DNA of 48,767 nt from Marinobacter sp. (GTDB taxonomy: Bacteria > Pseudomonadota > Gammaproteobacteria > Pseudomonadales > Oleiphilaceae). Under the pieces are notes generated by a model. The model was given only the letters and a program-made list of their open reading frames with translations. It did not search any database and was not told where the DNA came from. Shown here piece by piece: positions 47,897-48,767 of the stretch (its first letter is position 1; each line of letters opens with the position of its first letter). The DNA is taken from contig JAGPVT010000085.1 in NCBI GenBank assembly GCA_018066865.1, positions 1 to 48,767 of the forward strand, in the 5' to 3' direction. The position numbers and the translations under genes were made by a program.

Positions 47897-48541
47897 CTAA
47901 CACTCCGGCAATATGCTGCGCACAAATTCAGCAATCGCCTTGCCAAGAACGCGGTGCTGATCTTTGTCCAAATGGACACCGTCGATACGACTTGTTTTCG
48001 TCACTGTACCCGCGTCGAAGAAATGACAATTCTCATCATCTGCGACTCTCCGTATTGCTTCATTCAGTCCAACTGCCTTCAGTTCTGCGCCCTCAAATTT
48101 TGGAGCGATGGCGCCTTTAGCTTTCTGTATCTTGGGAGGAGCTACTATGAGTATCTCTGGAATGGGCATCACGGGTTCGATTCGCGCACGACGAATAGCG
48201 GTAATGATTGCGCCTACACCTTGAGCCGACTCCCATGCATTGCGGTGATGCATCGATTGAAAGTCATTGGTGCCTAAGAACACTACAACCAAGGACAACG
48301 GTGAATTAATTTCAATACGTTGTTCCAAGCCAATTAATCCGTTTCGACCGGGTTTGAACGGATCATCCCAAACCGTACGGCGACCGTTTAGACAATCTTC
48401 AATTACGCGGACAGGCTTATCTGACTCGGAAAGCTCGAGCTCCATAACGCCAGGCCAGCGCTGATTGAAATCAAACCGCTCTCGGGTATCTGGAATAATG
48501 CCCCAGCTAAGCGAATCAGCGTAAACCAAAATTTGATGCAT
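47897..48541 (-). CDS. SGNH/GDSL-family hydrolase, likely an integron cassette gene
   Basis: Starting at the ATG at 48541 (GGAG at 48549-48552), the 214-residue protein opens MHQILVYADSLSWGIIP, in which the ADSLSWG block holds the nucleophilic Ser of GDSL arylesterases. VVVFLGTNDFQSMHH is the block with the catalytic-site Asn, and SRIDGVHLDKDQH contains the Asp/His pair. It hydrolyses esters, probably short acyl or aryl ones; the exact substrate is unknown. The gene starts 19 bp after an integron-type GTTGGGC (minus strand) and ends seven bases from a group II intron end. This layout is typical of cassettes invaded by group IIC introns. Confidence 0.85.
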   Translation of the reverse strand: MHQILVYADSLSWGIIPDTRERFDFNQRWPGVMELELSESDKPVRVIEDCLNGRRTVWDDPFKPGRNGLIGLEQRIEINSPLSLVVVFLGTNDFQSMHHRNAWESAQGVGAIITAIRRARIEPVMPIPEILIVAPPKIQKAKGAIAPKFEGAELKAVGLNEAIRRVADDENCHFFDAGTVTKTSRIDGVHLDKDQHRVLGKAIAEFVRSILPEC

Positions 48542-48559
48542 CCGGAAATCTCCTATGGC

Positions 48560-48631
48560 GCCCAACGCTTCCATCACCGCTGCCGAAGACGTAGCGCAGC
48601 GGAGGTTTTGGCATCCGGTGTATGGCCTTGT
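48560..48631 (-). repeat. attC: attC-like recombination site, interrupted by an intron
   Basis: On the plus strand (bottom strand of the site) R' reads GCCCAAC (48560-48566), the complement of the core GTTRRRY. CCATCACCG follows and is mirrored by CGGTG-T-ATGG at about 48616-48625, where a single T is left unpaired as the extrahelical base expected in attC stems. Between them CCGCTGC and GCAGCGG form a terminal stem. The sequence then reads CCTTGT and passes into the intron; TTGT/T is the known target of group IIC-attC introns. R'' would lie beyond the intron, outside the window. Confidence 0.5.
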
Positions 48632-48767
48632 CTACGCCCAGCATGGGCATGAACTAATGGGGTGAAAGTCCCCTGTGGGAAGATCACCGTTCAGCCGGTT
48701 TTACCCGATTGAACGCTAACCACTAGCGAATGGCAAGGGCCAACCCGTGAGGGGCGGTCTCCGGAAC
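48630..48767 (+). ncRNA. 5' end of a group II intron (domain I), runs off the window
   Basis: From about 48630 the sequence follows the start of domain I of group IIC introns: CTACGCCCAGCATGGGCATG is close to the opening of the structurally known Oceanobacillus intron, followed by GGGGTGAAAGTCCCC and, further on, GCAAGGGCCAACCCGTGAGGGG. The exact first base is uncertain by a few positions. It is a second intron, in the same orientation as the 3' remnant at 47890 and opposite to the SGNH gene, as expected for group IIC-attC introns. Confidence 0.65.

Overview
The window looks like a marine gammaproteobacterium. The right-hand chromosomal block (about 21.1-45.2 kb: htpG, katG, dusC, class I aldolase, selD, cysK and others) has the gene content and protein style of Marinobacter or a close relative. 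This is judged from remembered sequences, not from a search. Coding density is high and the genetic code is standard. No tRNA, rRNA or CRISPR array was seen.

Layout. (1) 1-2.07 kb: gene-poor and scrambled. It holds the tail of a membrane protein, the C-terminal scrap of a tyrosine recombinase, and a small element with perfect 24-bp inverted repeats around a decayed REP-associated (RAYT-type) transposase. (2) 2.07-14.13 kb: a DMSP/acrylate catabolic island: CaiB-type CoA-transferase (acuN-like), enoyl-CoA hydratase (acuK-like), Fe-alcohol dehydrogenase (dddB-like), CoA-acylating malonate/methylmalonate-semialdehyde dehydrogenase (dddC/mmsA), acryloyl-CoA reductase (acuI), proton-translocating transhydrogenase (pntAB, with a frameshifted pntB 3' end), a periplasmic DMSP lyase (dddY), and an IclR regulator. 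(3) 14.47-21.05 kb: a compact minus-strand operon matching a gamma-mobile-trio (GMT) module: gmtY, gmtZ, gmtX, a VPA1267-like gene and a recD2-like helicase. gmtZ has two in-frame stops and recD2 has one. (4) 21.1-45.2 kb: ordinary chromosome, including a tandem glycine riboswitch upstream of a DadA-type oxidase. (5) 45.2-48.77 kb: a second accessory patch with a dinB pseudogene, an IS5-type fragment, a GC-rich CoA-transferase, the 3' end of a group II intron, an SGNH-hydrolase gene with the look of an integron cassette, an attC-like site, and the 5' end of a second group II intron running off the edge.

How the genes work together. DddY would split DMSP in the periplasm into DMS and acrylate. 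The CoA-transferase and hydratase carry acrylate to the 3-hydroxypropionyl level. The Fe-ADH and DddC/MmsA oxidise 3-hydroxypropionate through malonate semialdehyde to acetyl-CoA. AcuI removes toxic acryloyl-CoA as propionyl-CoA at the cost of NADPH, which PntAB could regenerate. acuI and pntA share a duplicated upstream leader, which suggests joint control. The catabolic cluster lies immediately inboard of a GMT recombination module whose outer end abuts intact chromosome. The cluster may therefore be GMT cargo, which would be an unusual metabolic payload for such elements.
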